Numbered from the stretch's first letter, positions 47,027 to 58,577 are shown. The stretch is DNA of 64,000 bases from Marinobacter segnicrescens (GCF_900111555.1 NZ_FOHZ01000001.1:248001-312000), one strand, 5' to 3'. The notes: generated by a model from the letters alone, not told the origin. Made by a program: numbers and translations.

Positions 47027-47785
47027 GTGACCCTTATTCGCTCAGCCAGCCTCCGCCAACTCGTCAGCCTGCCCGGGTTACTCGCCCTGGCCCTGGTGAC
47101 GCTCAGTGCCGCCTCCCTCACCGGGGAGGCCAACGCTACGCCCTCAGAGCTGAATCCAATCGCCGCCAGCTACAGCGCCAGTATGGATAAAGGCCTCTCC
47201 ATTAATGGTTCTGCCCAGCGTACGCTCAAACAACAGCCCGACGGGAGCTGGAAATATGATTTCAATGTGGATTCCTTCATCGCCGATATCAACGAATCCG
47301 TTATCTTTCGCTGGGACGAGGGTCGCGTCGTACCAATCGAATACCGTTATCGCCTGGACGGACTGATGGTGCGGGACCGCAGCCGGGCGCTGAACTTTAA
47401 CTGGCCGGCCAAAAGCATGAGTGGCAGCTACGATGGTGAGAGCTTTACCGTGCCTTTGGCCGCCAACGCGCTGGACCCTCTCGGCTTCCAGCTCCAGCTC
47501 CGACAGGACCTGAAGGCCGGCAAAAAGGAAATGCACTACACGGTGGCAGATGAAGACGATTTCGACGAGGACCAGTTCAGGGTTATTGGCGAAGAAGTCG
47601 AGTCCACCCGTTTCGGGGAACTGCAGACCGTCAAGGTCGAAAAAGTCCGTGAAGACGACAGCAAGCGAGAAACACTGATGTGGTTCGCTCCGGCACTGGA
47701 CTACCTGCTGGTGCGGCTGATCCAGGTGGAACCGGACGGCAGTCGCTACGAAGTCCGGCTGGATGACGCGGACCTGACCGACTGA
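47027..47785 (+). CDS. DUF3108 exported protein
   Basis: A 252-residue protein, GTG start with GGGAG upstream. A Sec signal peptide (residues ~1-37, LLALALVTLSAASLTG...ANA) precedes a beta-rich domain: IAASYSASMDKGLSINGSA, IFRWDEGRVVPIEYRYR and the C-terminal ALDYLLVRLIQVEPDG. This matches DUF3108, a periplasmic family of unknown function usually encoded next to purMN in this group. It is 125 bp downstream of purN. A partial inverted repeat (ATTCCC..GGCC/GGCC..GGGAAT) in that spacer has no T run. Confidence 0.85.
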   Translation: MTLIRSASLRQLVSLPGLLALALVTLSAASLTGEANATPSELNPIAASYSASMDKGLSINGSAQRTLKQQPDGSWKYDFNVDSFIADINESVIFRWDEGRVVPIEYRYRLDGLMVRDRSRALNFNWPAKSMSGSYDGESFTVPLAANALDPLGFQLQLRQDLKAGKKEMHYTVADEDDFDEDQFRVIGEEVESTRFGELQTVKVEKVREDDSKRETLMWFAPALDYLLVRLIQVEPDGSRYEVRLDDADLTD

Positions 47786-47798
47786 GCCGGCAGTTGCG

Positions 47799-49064
47799 TC
47801 AGCCCTGCTCTGCCCAGATGGCCTGCACCTCGCTGGCGATGCGCCGCAGCCCCTCCGCCACCCGTTCATCGTCCTGGGAGTAGGTCACCCGTATGCATTC
47901 ATGTCGGTGCCGCCAGCCATCCTCTGCCAGTCCCGGGAAGAAGTAATGACCCGATACTACCAGCACGCCCCTGGCCTTCAGGCGCTGGTATAACTCCAGG
48001 CTGCTCACTGGCAAATCCGGGAACCAGAACCACAGGAACATGGCGCCCTCCGGTTTGTGCACATACCAGCGGCACCCCTCTCCCATGGCGTCCGTGAACA
48101 CCTTCACCGCGTTCTCCATTTTGCGATGGTAGAAAGGGCAAACCACCTCGCGGCTCAGTGACAGTATTTCTCCGCTGCGTACCAGTGGCTCCGCCAGCAT
48201 CGCGCCAAAGCTTCCAGTGGCCAGGTTCATGATGGCATTGATACTGGACAAGGCACGGATAATCTCCGGCGCAGCAATCACGATGCCGGTGCGGGCCGCC
48301 GGCATGCCCAGCTTGGAGAGGCTCAGGCACAGAACGATCTGTTCGTTCCAGCGCGGCTGCGCATCCACGTAAAGCAGGCTCGGGAAGGGCGTGCCATAGG
48401 CGCCGTCTACAATCAAAGGCACGTCGTGGTGACGGGCCAGTGACTCCAGGCGTTCCATTTCCTGGTCGGTAACCACGTTACCGGTCGGGTTGGTAGGCCT
48501 GGAAACGCAGATTGCACCGGTATCCGACGTAACATCCACCGCATCGAAATCGACCCGGTATTTGAACTCATGGGCCCCGGTAAAGGTAATTTCCGGCTGC
48601 ACTGCCCGGAACAGCTCCGGCGCGATGCCGGCATCGGCGTAACCGATATACTCCGGTGCCAGCGGCAACAGGATGTGCTTCTGGCTGCCATCGTCAAAGT
48701 CCCCGGCGAACATATTGAACAACATGAAAAATGCCGCCTGGCTGCCGTTGGTCAGTGCGATGTTGTCTTCCGTGAGCCCCCAGCCATACTCCCGGTTGAG
48801 CAGCTCCGCCAACGAGGCAATAAACCGTTTCTCCCCCTGGGGTGGGTCGTAGATACCGACCAGCCGTTTCATCGCCTCCGGATCACGGGTTATATCCCCC
48901 AGCACTTCGGTCAGCCTTTCCTGGATGGCCGGCACCTGCCCGGGATTACCCCCTCCCATCATGATCATGTCATCGCCGCTGGCGAGGGCATTGCCCAGAT
49001 CATCCATCAGGGAGGTAATGCCGGCATCGGCCGTAAACTTGCGTCCAAAAGCTGAGAGTTTCAT
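47799..49064 (-). CDS. avtA: Valine-pyruvate aminotransferase (AvtA-like)
   Basis: A 421-residue PLP-dependent fold-type I aminotransferase. The PLP Lys lies in LSLSKLGMPAARTG, the Asp in VDGAYGTPFP and an Asn in RPTNPTGNV. The N-terminal KFTADAGITSLMDDLGNAL and MMGGGNPGQVPAI are typical of AvtA. It interconverts valine and alanine/pyruvate. It converges with DUF3108 (13 bp apart) and follows the DUF416 gene on the same strand. Confidence 0.92.
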   Translation of the reverse strand: MKLSAFGRKFTADAGITSLMDDLGNALASGDDMIMMGGGNPGQVPAIQERLTEVLGDITRDPEAMKRLVGIYDPPQGEKRFIASLAELLNREYGWGLTEDNIALTNGSQAAFFMLFNMFAGDFDDGSQKHILLPLAPEYIGYADAGIAPELFRAVQPEITFTGAHEFKYRVDFDAVDVTSDTGAICVSRPTNPTGNVVTDQEMERLESLARHHDVPLIVDGAYGTPFPSLLYVDAQPRWNEQIVLCLSLSKLGMPAARTGIVIAAPEIIRALSSINAIMNLATGSFGAMLAEPLVRSGEILSLSREVVCPFYHRKMENAVKVFTDAMGEGCRWYVHKPEGAMFLWFWFPDLPVSSLELYQRLKARGVLVVSGHYFFPGLAEDGWRHRHECIRVTYSQDDERVAEGLRRIASEVQAIWAEQG

Positions 49065-49101
49065 GGCTGGGTCGTCTGGTATTCAGTGGTTGTGGAGGCC
49101 C

Positions 49102-49716
49102 TCAGGCCTCCGGTTCGTCATCTGCGAGGGTGATACCGAGGTTGCTCACCCCATCATTGGCTGACAGGGCCCGGAGCTCCGCAATATAGCGCTCTTTTGG
49201 CACCCGCTGTCGCTTGAGACTGAGAATAAGGTCCCGCTGGAACATCTTGTCTTCCTTCATCAGCGGATGGCTGTCCAGCAGCCTGACGATTTCATCCTCG
49301 TCCAGGCCCTCACCCTCGGAGAAGGTAATGAAGTTCATCACCGTGCCGGTGGCAATACCGGATGCTTCCAGGGCCCGGTGCTTCGACGGGTTCAGCCGGC
49401 TCAGCAGGGCTTCTTCCAGCAAGCGGCAGAAATCGAACGCGGGATAGACCCCGTAGGCATCGTAGGCATCCACATCCGGGCTCAGGCTTTCGAGCTTCGC
49501 CAGCAACTGGGGGATATGGTTCTCGGTGGCCTTGTCTTCGAACAGGTTCCAGCCGGTGTCCAGCAACTGCCGCATCTTGCCACCGGCCTTGGCCCCAATG
49601 GCATCGCTGAACAGGGCGTAGTTGGGGAAGGCCCGCTCGGCGAGGGCCAGCAGAAAGGCGGTCTGGCGCCACCCCTGGAGCTGTTCGACCGCTTTGAGAA
49701 ACTGGTTGGCGTTCAC
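49102..49716 (-). CDS. DUF416 (YjaG family) protein
   Basis: A 204-residue helical, acidic, probably cytosolic protein, GTG start. Matches the YjaG/DUF416 family: EQLQGWRQTAFLLALAERAFPNY, DVDAYDAYGVYPAFDFCRLL and PLMKEDKMFQRDLI. Function is unknown; the E. coli homologue lies near hupA. It lies 37 bp upstream of avtA and 98 bp downstream of dcd, separated from dcd by a terminator. Confidence 0.88.
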   Translation of the reverse strand: MNANQFLKAVEQLQGWRQTAFLLALAERAFPNYALFSDAIGAKAGGKMRQLLDTGWNLFEDKATENHIPQLLAKLESLSPDVDAYDAYGVYPAFDFCRLLEEALLSRLNPSKHRALEASGIATGTVMNFITFSEGEGLDEDEIVRLLDSHPLMKEDKMFQRDLILSLKRQRVPKERYIAELRALSANDGVSNLGITLADDEPEA

Positions 49717-49771
49717 GTACGGCTCCTGCGTTTATTCCCGGTAAAGACCATCGTTTGAGGGCCCGACAACC

Positions 49772-49796
49772 AAAAAGCGGGACACGAGTGTCCCGC
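49772..49796 (-). terminator. Rho-independent terminator of dcd
   Basis: A 9-bp perfect stem (GCGGGACAC/GTGTCCCGC) with a 2-nt loop, followed by U5 on the minus strand, 18 bp past the dcd stop. Confidence 0.9.
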
Positions 49797-49814
49797 CTGT
49801 CTGCACACAACCTG

Positions 49815-50381
49815 TCAGGTCTTGGGCAGCGTCACTCCGGTCTGCCCCAGATACTTGCCGCCCCGATCCTTGTAGCTGGTTTCGCATTCCTCGTCGGATT
49901 CGAAGAACAGCATCTGGGCAACACCCTCGTTGGCGTAGATCTTGGCCGGCAGATTGGTGGTGTTAGAGAATTCCAGCGTCACCTGCCCTTCCCATTCCGG
50001 CTCCAGGGGGGTGACATTAACAATGATACCGCAGCGGGCGTAGGTGGACTTGCCAAGACAGATGGTCAGTACCTGGCGTGGAATCCGGAAATATTCCACC
50101 GTGCGGGCCAGCGCAAAGGAGTTGGGCGGAATGATGCAGACGTCGCCGGTGTAGTTGACGAAGCTGTTCTCATCGAAGTTCTTCGGATCCACGGTGGCCG
50201 AGTGCACGTTGGTGAAGATCTTGAACTCGTTGCTGCAGCGCACGTCGTAACCGTAGCTGGAGGTACCGTAAGAGATCACACGGCCACGGGAGGTTTCCCG
50301 GACCTGGCCTGCTTCGAAGGGCTCGATCATGCCTTCCTGTTCCGCCATGCGGCGAATCCACTTGTCGGATTTGATGCTCAT
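49815..50381 (-). CDS. dcd: dCTP deaminase
   Basis: A 188-residue enzyme that deaminates dCTP to dUTP, feeding dTTP synthesis. The start [15 protein letters not shown] was chosen because it is the conserved N-terminus. Motifs are [35 protein letters not shown] (Ser/Arg of the active site) and [13 protein letters not shown] (catalytic Glu). It forms trimers of jelly-roll subunits. It lies downstream of apbC on the same strand and has its own terminator. Confidence 0.96.
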   Translation of the reverse strand: MSIKSDKWIRRMAEQEGMIEPFEAGQVRETSRGRVISYGTSSYGYDVRCSNEFKIFTNVHSATVDPKNFDENSFVNYTGDVCIIPPNSFALARTVEYFRIPRQVLTICLGKSTYARCGIIVNVTPLEPEWEGQVTLEFSNTTNLPAKIYANEGVAQMLFFESDEECETSYKDRGGKYLGQTGVTLPKT

Positions 50382-50530
50382 TGATGTGATCTCTCGTTGG
50401 TCCGTCGGCGTCGGTCGCGCACCGGTTGAAATTCGGGGCGCCATAGTTTACCCGCGACGAGCCATTGTCGCAAAGCCGCGCCCTCTCCCGGCACGGTCAC
50501 TTTGCACAGCCGAAGCCGTAATGGCGGTTT

Positions 50531-51631
50531 TCAGTCGTCGCTGATCGAGATACTGGGAATCGGGGCGCTGTCATTGCGAGCCCGTGTCGACAGGCCTGCA
50601 GATAACCGGCGGGCAATATCCCGGTACCGGCGTGCAACTTCCGAATCCGGTTCGGCGACCACGGTGGGACGACCGCCATCGGTCTGCTCGCGAATGGTCA
50701 GGTGCAGCGGCAGCTGACCCAGCAGCTCGGTCTGATAGTCTTCCGCTACCCGCTCGCCGCCCCCCTCGCCGAACAGGGGTTCCTGGTGGCCGCAATTGCT
50801 GCAGATGTGGATGCTCATATTCTCCACCACACCCAGGACCGGGATATCCACCTTGCGGAACATCTCGATGCCTTTCTTGCAGTCCAGCAACGCGATGTCC
50901 TGGGGCGTGGTGACAATAACCGCACCGGTAACCGGCACCTTCTGGGCGAGGGTCAGCTGAATGTCCCCAGTACCCGGTGGCATATCCACCACCAGGTAAT
51001 CCAGGTCATTCCACAGGGTCTGGGTGAGCAGCTGCTGAACCGCGCCACTGACCATGGGCCCGCGCCAGACCATGGGGGTCTTGTCCGTCACCAGGAAGGC
51101 CATGGACATGGCCTGGATGCCATGGGCCTCCACCGGCAGGAAATACTTGTTGCCCTCGGTTTTCGGGCGCTGGCCTTCGGGAATGCCCAGCATCATGCCC
51201 ACACTGGGGCCATAGATATCGGCATCAAGGATACCCACCCGGGCACCCTCGGCGGAGAGCGCCAGGGCCAGGTTCACTGCAGTGGTAGACTTGCCAACAC
51301 CGCCCTTGCCGGAGGCCACGGCAATAATGTTCTTAACCCCGCCCATGGACTCCAGGTCCCGCTGGGCCTTGTGGGCGTGGATCTTCTGGCTGACGGCCAG
51401 CTCGGCGCCGGTCACCCCGTCCACATTTTCCAGGCTATTGCTAACGATCTGCCGCAGCGCACCGGCGATGCCGGCACTGGCGTATGGCAGCTGAACGCTG
51501 AGACTGACCCGCCCCTGCGCATCCACGTCCAGGCCCTTGACGGCGTCCAGTTCGTACAGGTCCTTGTCCAGGTAGGGATCGCGGTATTCGCGCACGGCGG
51601 CCTCGAGGGCTGCCCGGGAAATCTCGGCCAT
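50531..51631 (-). CDS. apbC: Iron-sulfur cluster carrier ATPase ApbC/Mrp
   Basis: A 366-residue P-loop protein of the Mrp/NBP35 family. The start MAEISRAALEAAVREY has GGAGCA upstream. Residues ~1-95 form a MIP18 (DUF59)-like domain (YDPYLDKDL-like YRDPYLDKDLYELDAV). The deviant Walker A is VASGKGGVGKSTTAVNLA, Walker B YLVVDMPPGTGD, and a cluster-binding CxxC is at HICSNCGHQEPLFG. It binds and transfers 4Fe-4S clusters. It is divergent from metG, the conserved arrangement. Confidence 0.95.
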   Translation of the reverse strand: MAEISRAALEAAVREYRDPYLDKDLYELDAVKGLDVDAQGRVSLSVQLPYASAGIAGALRQIVSNSLENVDGVTGAELAVSQKIHAHKAQRDLESMGGVKNIIAVASGKGGVGKSTTAVNLALALSAEGARVGILDADIYGPSVGMMLGIPEGQRPKTEGNKYFLPVEAHGIQAMSMAFLVTDKTPMVWRGPMVSGAVQQLLTQTLWNDLDYLVVDMPPGTGDIQLTLAQKVPVTGAVIVTTPQDIALLDCKKGIEMFRKVDIPVLGVVENMSIHICSNCGHQEPLFGEGGGERVAEDYQTELLGQLPLHLTIREQTDGGRPTVVAEPDSEVARRYRDIARRLSAGLSTRARNDSAPIPSISISDD

Positions 51632-51792
51632 GGTTGCTCCGTGAATCAGATATCCGGTGGAATACGGCAAAACGCCGTCCGGGAAGATGAAAAGTATTGG
51701 CTTGGAAGGTATCATTTGTGCCCGTTTCTGACCATAAGGAGCTGCCCCGACGGCGGCTTCTCCGACAAGTTCACCGAGGTTCGGACATCACC

Positions 51793-53832
51793 ATGACGCA
51801 AGCGAGCGACAAACAGCGCGATATTCTGGTTACCAGCGCCCTGCCCTATGCCAACGGCCCGATTCACCTGGGTCACCTGCTGGAGTACATTCAGACGGAT
51901 ATCTGGGCGCGCTATCAGAAGATGCGTGGCCACAACTGTTACTACGTTTGCGCTGACGACGCCCATGGCACCGCCATCATGTTACGGGCCGAGCGGGAAG
52001 GTATCTCTGCGGAACAGCTGATCGACCGCATCCGGGACGAGCACCAGGAGGACTTCGCGGGCTTTAACATCCGCTTTGACAACTATTACTCCACCCACTC
52101 TGAGGAGAATCAGCAGTTTTCCGAGTATATCTACCGCAAGATCAAGGAAAACGGCCACATCGCCACCCGCCAGATTACCCAGTTCTTCGACCCAGAGAAG
52201 GAGATGTTCCTGGCGGATCGTTTCATCAAGGGCACCTGCCCCAAGTGCAAGGCGGAAGACCAGTACGGTGACAACTGCGAGGCCTGCGGCGCCACCTACA
52301 CCCCGGCGGAACTGATTAACCCCCGTTCGGCAGTGTCCGGCGCCACCCCCGTGGAGAAGCAGTCCGAGCACTATTTCTTCAAACTACCGGATTTTGACAG
52401 TTTCCTGAAAGAGTGGACCCGCAGCGGTACCCTGCAGGAGCAGGTGGCCAACAAGCTGGCCGAGTGGCTGGACGCGGGCCTTCAGGAGTGGGACATCAGC
52501 CGCGACAAACCCTACTTCGGCTTTGAGATCCCCGACGCCCCGGGCAAGTACTTCTATGTCTGGCTGGACGCCCCCATCGGCTACCTGGCCAGCTTCAAGA
52601 ACCTGTGCAACCGGACCGATATCGACTTCGAGCATTTCTGGAAAGCGGATTCCACCGCCGAGGTCTATCACTTCATCGGCAAGGACATCATCAACTTCCA
52701 TGCCCTGTTCTGGCCTGCCATGCTCCACGACGCCGGCTTCCGCACGCCGACGGCAGTCTGGGCCCATGGCTTCGTGACGGTGAACGGCAAGAAGATGTCC
52801 AAGTCCCGGGGCACCTTCATCATGGCCCGCACCTACCTGGATCACCTGAATCCGGAATACCTGCGCTATTACTTCGCCGCCAAGCTGACCGCCGGCGTGG
52901 ACGACATGGACCTGAACCTGGAAGACTTCGCCGCCCGGGTAAACTCGGACCTGGTCGGCAAGGTGGTGAACATTGCCAGCCGCAGTGCCGGCTTTATCAC
53001 CAAGCGCTTTGACGGGCGTCTGGGCCAGGTTACCGAGACCGACCGTCTCAACACCTTTATCGAAGCCGGCGAAGACATTGCTGACTTGTACGAGGCCCGC
53101 GAATTCGGTCGAGCCATGCGTCGCATCATGGAGCTGGCAGACATCGCCAACCAGTATGTGAACGACGAGCAGCCCTGGGTCATTGCCAAGCAGGAAGGCC
53201 AGGACGAAAAACTCCAGGCCATCTGCACCAACGCCATCAACATGTTCCGCCTGCTGATGACCTACCTCGCGCCGGTACTGCCGAAAACCGCCGAAGGCGC
53301 CGAGAGCTTCCTCAACGCTCGCCTGGACTGGAACGAGCGCAGCCAACTGCTTGAAGACCACCCCATCGACAAGTTCAAGCCCCTGATGAACCGGGTGGAC
53401 ATGGCCCAGATCGAAAAGATGATCGAGGCCTCAAAGGAAGAGTTGCCGGCCGCTACCGGCCAGCAAGCGGAAAAGGCACCAGTTGCTGACCTGGAGCCCA
53501 TCGCTGATGAAATCGAGTTCCCGGACTTCGCCAAGGTGGACCTGCGGGTGGTGAGGATCGTCAAGGCAGAGCACGTGGAAGGCGCCGACAAGCTTCTCCG
53601 CCTCACTCTTGACGTAGGGCATGGCGAACGCAATGTGTTCGCCGGTATAAAGTCCGCCTACAAGCCGGAGGATCTTGAGGGCCGGCTGACCGTCATGGTG
53701 GCCAACCTCAAGCCGCGCAAGATGAAATTCGGACTTTCCGAGGGCATGGTCCTGGCCGCAGGCCCCGGGGGCAAGGATATCTTTATCCTCTCCCCTGACT
53801 CCGGCGCCACCCCCGGCATGCGGGTGATGTAG
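51793..53832 (+). CDS. metG: Methionyl-tRNA synthetase
   Basis: A 679-residue class I synthetase. The start [19 protein letters not shown] puts the first strand and HIGH motif ([12 protein letters not shown]) at the normal distance. A zinc knuckle is at CPKC...CEAC, KMSKS is in [13 protein letters not shown]. The C-terminal ~105 residues are a tRNA-binding OB domain ([24 protein letters not shown] type), as in dimeric MetRS. It lies just upstream of the rsx operon, 33 bp before rsxA. Confidence 0.96.
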   Translation: MTQASDKQRDILVTSALPYANGPIHLGHLLEYIQTDIWARYQKMRGHNCYYVCADDAHGTAIMLRAEREGISAEQLIDRIRDEHQEDFAGFNIRFDNYYSTHSEENQQFSEYIYRKIKENGHIATRQITQFFDPEKEMFLADRFIKGTCPKCKAEDQYGDNCEACGATYTPAELINPRSAVSGATPVEKQSEHYFFKLPDFDSFLKEWTRSGTLQEQVANKLAEWLDAGLQEWDISRDKPYFGFEIPDAPGKYFYVWLDAPIGYLASFKNLCNRTDIDFEHFWKADSTAEVYHFIGKDIINFHALFWPAMLHDAGFRTPTAVWAHGFVTVNGKKMSKSRGTFIMARTYLDHLNPEYLRYYFAAKLTAGVDDMDLNLEDFAARVNSDLVGKVVNIASRSAGFITKRFDGRLGQVTETDRLNTFIEAGEDIADLYEAREFGRAMRRIMELADIANQYVNDEQPWVIAKQEGQDEKLQAICTNAINMFRLLMTYLAPVLPKTAEGAESFLNARLDWNERSQLLEDHPIDKFKPLMNRVDMAQIEKMIEASKEELPAATGQQAEKAPVADLEPIADEIEFPDFAKVDLRVVRIVKAEHVEGADKLLRLTLDVGHGERNVFAGIKSAYKPEDLEGRLTVMVANLKPRKMKFGLSEGMVLAAGPGGKDIFILSPDSGATPGMRVM

Positions 53833-53865
53833 CACCGCGCACCACCAATCGGAGCACGCGTACCG

Positions 53866-54447
53866 ATGACGGAATACCTGCTGATCCTGGTCAGCACCAT
53901 ACTGGTCAACAACTTTGTGCTGGTGCAGTTTCTCGGGCTATGTCCCTTCATGGGCGTGTCCGGGAAGCTGGAGACTGCCATGGGCATGTCCCTGGCCACC
54001 ACCTTTGTGCTGACCCTGGCATCGGTATGCAGTTACCTGGCCTATACCTGGCTGCTGGAGCCGCTGGACCTGACCTTCCTGCGGACCATCACCTTTATCC
54101 TGGTGATCGCGGTGGTGGTCCAGTTCACCGAAATGGTGGTGCGCAAGACCAGCCCCCTGCTCTACCGGGTTCTGGGCATCTTCCTGCCCCTGATTACCAC
54201 CAACTGCGCAGTGCTGGGTGTGGCGCTGCTCAACATCAACAAGAACAACAACTTCGTTGAATCAGTCCTGTACGGTTTTGGCGCCGCCGCCGGGTTCTCG
54301 CTGGTGCTGGTGCTGTTCGCCGCCATGCGTGAGCGCATCGCCGTGGCCGACGTGCCGGTCGCTTTCCGGGGCGCGGCCATCGGTATGGTGACCGCCGGGC
54401 TGATGTCACTGGCATTCCTGGGCTTTACCGGCCTGGTCAGCGTCTGA
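53866..54447 (+). CDS. rsxA: Electron transport complex subunit RsxA/RnfA
   Basis: A 193-residue inner-membrane protein with six transmembrane helices, homologous to RnfA/RsxA and to NqrE. Family-typical sequence: [21 protein letters not shown] and [16 protein letters not shown], where the conserved Cys of the helices bind a membrane [2Fe-2S] in structures of this family. First gene of rsxABCDGE. The complex exchanges electrons between NAD(H) and ferredoxin coupled to ion flow (Rnf), or keeps SoxR reduced (Rsx). Confidence 0.95.
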   Translation: MTEYLLILVSTILVNNFVLVQFLGLCPFMGVSGKLETAMGMSLATTFVLTLASVCSYLAYTWLLEPLDLTFLRTITFILVIAVVVQFTEMVVRKTSPLLYRVLGIFLPLITTNCAVLGVALLNINKNNNFVESVLYGFGAAAGFSLVLVLFAAMRERIAVADVPVAFRGAAIGMVTAGLMSLAFLGFTGLVSV

Positions 54448-54461
54448 CGGAGCTTGAAGCT

Positions 54462-55040
54462 ATGTGGACAGGCATCCTGATTGCAGTCGCAGTCCTGCTG
54501 GCCCTTGCGGTGGTGTTCGGTGCCCTGCTGGGTTTCGCCGCCGAGCGCTTCCGCGTTGAGGGCAACCCCCTGGTCGATCAGATCGACGCCCTACTCCCCC
54601 AGACCCAGTGCGGCCAGTGCGGGTTCCCGGGGTGCCGCCCCTATGCCGAGTCCATTGCCCATGGCGATGCCATCAACAAGTGCCCACCTGGCGGCGAGGC
54701 CACCATTAAAGCCCTGGCCGACCTGCTGGACGTGGAACCCCAGCCCCTGGATGCCGAACATGGCGTGGAACAGGCCCGTCGCGTGGCCGTTATTCGGGAG
54801 GACGAGTGCATCGGTTGCACCAAGTGCATCCAGGCCTGCCCTGTGGACGCCATCCTCGGTGCTGCCAAGCACATGCATACGGTCATCGAGAGTGAATGCA
54901 CCGGCTGCGACCTGTGTGTGGAGCCGTGCCCGGTTGACTGCATCGACATGGTGACTATTGAGCCTGACATACGCAGCTGGAGCTGGCAGCCCCCGCAGCC
55001 GACCATTATTGCCACCGACCGCCAGGGGGCCAGCGCCTGA
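54462..55040 (+). CDS. rsxB: Electron transport complex subunit RsxB (ferredoxin)
   Basis: A 192-residue iron-sulfur protein. An N-terminal membrane helix (residues ~4-26) is followed by a [4Fe-4S] module with [17 protein letters not shown] and a further Cys. Two ferredoxin-type clusters are bound by [14 protein letters not shown] and [15 protein letters not shown]. It relays electrons between soluble donors and the membrane subunits. Its stop shares a base with the rsxC start (TGATG). Confidence 0.96.
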   Translation: MWTGILIAVAVLLALAVVFGALLGFAAERFRVEGNPLVDQIDALLPQTQCGQCGFPGCRPYAESIAHGDAINKCPPGGEATIKALADLLDVEPQPLDAEHGVEQARRVAVIREDECIGCTKCIQACPVDAILGAAKHMHTVIESECTGCDLCVEPCPVDCIDMVTIEPDIRSWSWQPPQPTIIATDRQGASA

Positions 55041-56842
55041 TGACGCAATTGTGGAACTTTCCCGGCGGCATCCATCCGCCCGAGAACAAGCACCAGTCCA
55101 CCGCTCGCCCGATCCGCAAGGCGGGCCTTCCCGAGCGGCTGGTACTACCGCTGCAACAGCACATAGGGGCACCGGCAGAGCCCCTCGTGCAACCGGGCGA
55201 CAAGGTGCTCAAGGGCCAGAAGCTGGCTGATGTCACCTCCGGCATGGGCGTACCGGTCCACGCCAGCACATCCGGCACCATCGTGGGCATCGAGCTGCTC
55301 CCGGTCCCCCACCCTTCCGGTATGTCGGACTGGTGTATTGTGCTGGAGCCGGATGGCGATGACGCCTGGTGCGAGCTGTCACCGATCGCGGATTACCGCC
55401 AGCTCCATCGCGATGACGTGCTGAACCTGATCCGGGACGCCGGCATCAGTGGCATGGGCGGCGCCGGCTTTCCCACCAATATCAAACTCAGGCCCCCCAG
55501 TGACCGCAAGGTCAGCACCCTGATCATCAACGGCGCGGAATGCGAGCCGTACATCACCGCAGATGACATGGCCATGCGAGAGCGCGCCGACCAGATCCAT
55601 GGCGGCATCAAGATCATGTCGTGGATCCTGCGCCCGGAACGTTGTGTCATCGCCATTGAGGACAACAAGCCGGAAGCCGTCGACGCCATGCGCAAGGCTT
55701 CCGAAGGCACCCAGGCAGAAGTGGTGGTCGTCCCCACCAAATACCCGTCCGGCGGGGAGAAACAGCTGATCCAGATTCTTACCGGTATGGAAGTACCCAG
55801 CGGCGGTATCCCGGCCGATATTGGCGTCATGTGCCAGAACGTGGGCACGGCTATGGCTGTTTACCGGGCGATCAACCGGGGGGAACCGCTGATTTCCCGC
55901 ATTACCACGGTAACCGGCGCCGGTGTGGACGACCCGGGCAACTTTGAAGCCCTGATCGGTACGCCGACCCGGCACCTGCTGGACCAGGCTGGCTTTCACC
56001 CAGAGCGGGTCAATCGCCTGATCCTCGGGGGCCCGATGATGGGCTACACCCTGGAAGACACCTCGGTTCCGGTGATCAAGACCACCAACTGCCTGATCGC
56101 CGCCACCGAAAACGAACTGCCCATGCCTCCGCCGGAGCAACCCTGTATTCGCTGTGGCATGTGCGCCGAGGTATGTCCCATGGAGCTTTTGCCACAGCAG
56201 CTTTTCTGGCACGCCAGGGCCCAGGATTTTGATCGGGCAGAACACCTGAACCTGTTCGACTGCATCGAATGCGGGGCCTGCTCCTATGTCTGCCCCAGCT
56301 CGATTCCGCTTGTTCAGTACTATCGCTACGCCAAGGGCGAGATCCGCACCCAGAGGGCCGAACAGATCAAGGCAGACCGGGCCAGGGAACGTTTCGAGGC
56401 CCGCCAGGCAAGGCTGGAGCGTGAGCAGGAGGAAAAGGAACGCCGCCGCGAGGAACGGGCCAGGGCAGCAGCCCAGGCCCAGAAGAAGAAACAGGCTGAG
56501 GCAGAGAAAGCGGTTGCCGAGGGTGACGCCACCGACGAACGCTCAGCCCGGGCAGCTATGGTACAACAGGCCCTGGAGCGCAAGAAGGCAAGACCGGCTG
56601 CGGCAGCCACATCGGAAGCCTCGACCGAAAAGCCCGATATCGAGTCGCTGGAAAAACAGCTCAACCAGGCCAAGGGCAAACTCGAGACCATGGAAAGTAT
56701 GCTGGACGAAGCCAGGGCCGCCCAGGCTGATAATGTTGAGAAGCTGGAACGCGCCGTTGCCAAGAACCTGGATCGGGTAAAGCGCGCAGAAGATGCCCTC
56801 ACCGAGGCCCGTAAGCAACTTGAGACGGAGGACGGCCAATGA
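55040..56842 (+). CDS. rsxC: Electron transport complex subunit RsxC
   Basis: A 600-residue peripheral subunit. The core carries the FMN/NADH region ([16 protein letters not shown]), an SLBB fold, and two 4Fe-4S sites, [17 protein letters not shown] and [16 protein letters not shown]. The last ~160 residues are an Ala/Glu/Lys-rich extended coiled coil ([20 protein letters not shown] type), a length-variable feature of gammaproteobacterial RsxC. It takes electrons from NADH. It overlaps rsxD by 4 bp. Confidence 0.95.
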   Translation: MTQLWNFPGGIHPPENKHQSTARPIRKAGLPERLVLPLQQHIGAPAEPLVQPGDKVLKGQKLADVTSGMGVPVHASTSGTIVGIELLPVPHPSGMSDWCIVLEPDGDDAWCELSPIADYRQLHRDDVLNLIRDAGISGMGGAGFPTNIKLRPPSDRKVSTLIINGAECEPYITADDMAMRERADQIHGGIKIMSWILRPERCVIAIEDNKPEAVDAMRKASEGTQAEVVVVPTKYPSGGEKQLIQILTGMEVPSGGIPADIGVMCQNVGTAMAVYRAINRGEPLISRITTVTGAGVDDPGNFEALIGTPTRHLLDQAGFHPERVNRLILGGPMMGYTLEDTSVPVIKTTNCLIAATENELPMPPPEQPCIRCGMCAEVCPMELLPQQLFWHARAQDFDRAEHLNLFDCIECGACSYVCPSSIPLVQYYRYAKGEIRTQRAEQIKADRARERFEARQARLEREQEEKERRREERARAAAQAQKKKQAEAEKAVAEGDATDERSARAAMVQQALERKKARPAAAATSEASTEKPDIESLEKQLNQAKGKLETMESMLDEARAAQADNVEKLERAVAKNLDRVKRAEDALTEARKQLETEDGQ

Positions 56843-57885
56843 GCCTGGTACAACAGTCCTCGCCCCACGCCCATGGTGCGCGTCCGACCTCCCGGGTCAT
56901 GCTGGTCGTGATCCTCACGACCCTGCCTGGCCTGGTGGCCCAGACCTGGTTCTTTGGCTGGGGCAACCTGATCAACGTGGTCTGGTGCGTACTGCTGGCC
57001 CTTGGTGCCGAAGCCGCCATGCTCAAGCTCCGGCACAAGCCGGTCGCCTTTTTCCTTCGGGATAATACCGCCGCTGTTACCGGCCTGTTACTGGGCCTGT
57101 CGCTGCCCCAGTTCGCGCCCTGGTGGGTATCGGCAGTTGCGGTCATCTCCGCCATTATATTGGCCAAGCAACTCTATGGCGGCCTGGGGGCCAACCCCTT
57201 CAACCCCGCCATGGTCGGCTATGCGTTGGTACTGGTCTCGTTTCCGGTGGCCATGACGACCAACTGGGCCGGCGCCGTCACTCTGCCCGATGCCCCCGGG
57301 TTCGGCGAAACCCTAAATACCATCTTTGGCGGACAGCAAGCCGCCATCGATGCCTGGACCATGGCGACCCCGCTCGACGAGTACAAGCACAAGATTGCCA
57401 GCCATACCGCCGCGGAAGTACTCCAGCATCCGACCTTTGGTACCGGCGTTGCACAAGGCTGGGAGTGGGTCAACGGCGCCTTCCTGCTGGGGGGGCTGGC
57501 GCTGGTCGCCCTGCGCATTATCACCTGGCACATTCCGGTCAGCCTGCTGACAGCGCTGGGCCTGATGAGCTTGGCCTTTGGCAGCAATGCAGACCAGTAT
57601 GCACCGCTGTCACTGCACCTGCTGGCCGGCGGCACCATGCTGGGAGCCTTCTTTATCGCTACCGACCCGGTGTCAGCGGCGACCAGCCATCAGGGCAAGC
57701 TGATCTACGGCGCCTGTATCGGGGTACTGATCTATACCATCCGCAGTTGGGGAAACTACCCGGACGCGGTGGCCTTCAGTGTGCTGCTGATGAACTTTGC
57801 GGTGCCCTTTATCGATCACTACACACCACCGCGGACCTACGGGCACCACAAGCCCCGGCGCGGTATTCCGGGCAAGGCGGGGTAG
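56839..57885 (+). CDS. rsxD: Electron transport complex subunit RsxD
   Basis: A 348-residue inner-membrane protein with about nine transmembrane helices, homologous to NqrB/RnfD. Conserved stretches are [34 protein letters not shown] and the C-terminal [15 protein letters not shown]. Members carry a covalently attached FMN on a Thr. It overlaps rsxC (ATGA) and ends 4 bp before rsxG. Confidence 0.95.
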   Translation: MSLVQQSSPHAHGARPTSRVMLVVILTTLPGLVAQTWFFGWGNLINVVWCVLLALGAEAAMLKLRHKPVAFFLRDNTAAVTGLLLGLSLPQFAPWWVSAVAVISAIILAKQLYGGLGANPFNPAMVGYALVLVSFPVAMTTNWAGAVTLPDAPGFGETLNTIFGGQQAAIDAWTMATPLDEYKHKIASHTAAEVLQHPTFGTGVAQGWEWVNGAFLLGGLALVALRIITWHIPVSLLTALGLMSLAFGSNADQYAPLSLHLLAGGTMLGAFFIATDPVSAATSHQGKLIYGACIGVLIYTIRSWGNYPDAVAFSVLLMNFAVPFIDHYTPPRTYGHHKPRRGIPGKAG

Positions 57886-57889
57886 AGCT

Positions 57890-58576
57890 ATGGCGGCACT
57901 GGCCCAATCCATCCGACGCAGCGCTATTGGTCTGGGACTGTTTGCGGTGATCACTGGCGGTACCATCGCCTTCACCCAGCAGCTGACAGCGGACCGTATT
58001 AAGGAGCAGCGGGCCCGTGCCGAGGCCGCCGCCCTTTACGAAATCATTCCGGAATCGGAGCATGATAACGACCTGCTGAATGATACCGTCACCCTGCCTG
58101 CCAGTGACCGGATTGCGATCCAGGGTCCGGTGACCGCGCGGGTCGCCCGCCGCGCTGGGGAACCGACAGGCCTGATCCTGCCGGCCGTTGCCCCTGACGG
58201 CTACTCCGGCGACATACAGCTTCTGGTGGGTATAGACCTGTCAGGCGAGGTGCTTGGCGTGCGGGTCACCAGTCACCGGGAGACGCCCGGGCTTGGCGAC
58301 CGGATCGAGCTGAAAAAATCCAACTGGGTGCTGTCCTTTGAAGGGCGGTCCCTGGGCAATCCGGAGCCCCGCAACTGGAACGTGAAGAAGAACGGCGGCG
58401 TGTTCGACCAGTTTACCGGCGCCACCATCACCCCCAGGGCCGTGGTCAAGGCGGTGCAGCATACGCTGATCTACTTCCGCCAGAACCGACCGGCAATCCT
58501 CGAAGCCATCGGCGCCGATACTACCGGCCAACGGCAGGGGGCTGGCCGCCGACAGCACAACAGGGAGCAACGCTGA
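57890..58576 (+). CDS. rsxG: Electron transport complex subunit RsxG
   Basis: A 228-residue protein; the ATG at 57890 ([16 protein letters not shown]) follows the rsxD stop. One N-terminal transmembrane helix (residues ~12-30) is followed by a periplasmic FMN-binding domain. The covalent-FMN Thr lies in [15 protein letters not shown], and [15 protein letters not shown] is typical of RnfG/NqrC. The C-terminus is Gln/Arg-rich and variable. The frame is open upstream into rsxD, but that part is not conserved. Confidence 0.94.
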   Translation: MAALAQSIRRSAIGLGLFAVITGGTIAFTQQLTADRIKEQRARAEAAALYEIIPESEHDNDLLNDTVTLPASDRIAIQGPVTARVARRAGEPTGLILPAVAPDGYSGDIQLLVGIDLSGEVLGVRVTSHRETPGLGDRIELKKSNWVLSFEGRSLGNPEPRNWNVKKNGGVFDQFTGATITPRAVVKAVQHTLIYFRQNRPAILEAIGADTTGQRQGAGRRQHNREQR

Positions 58577-58577
58577 C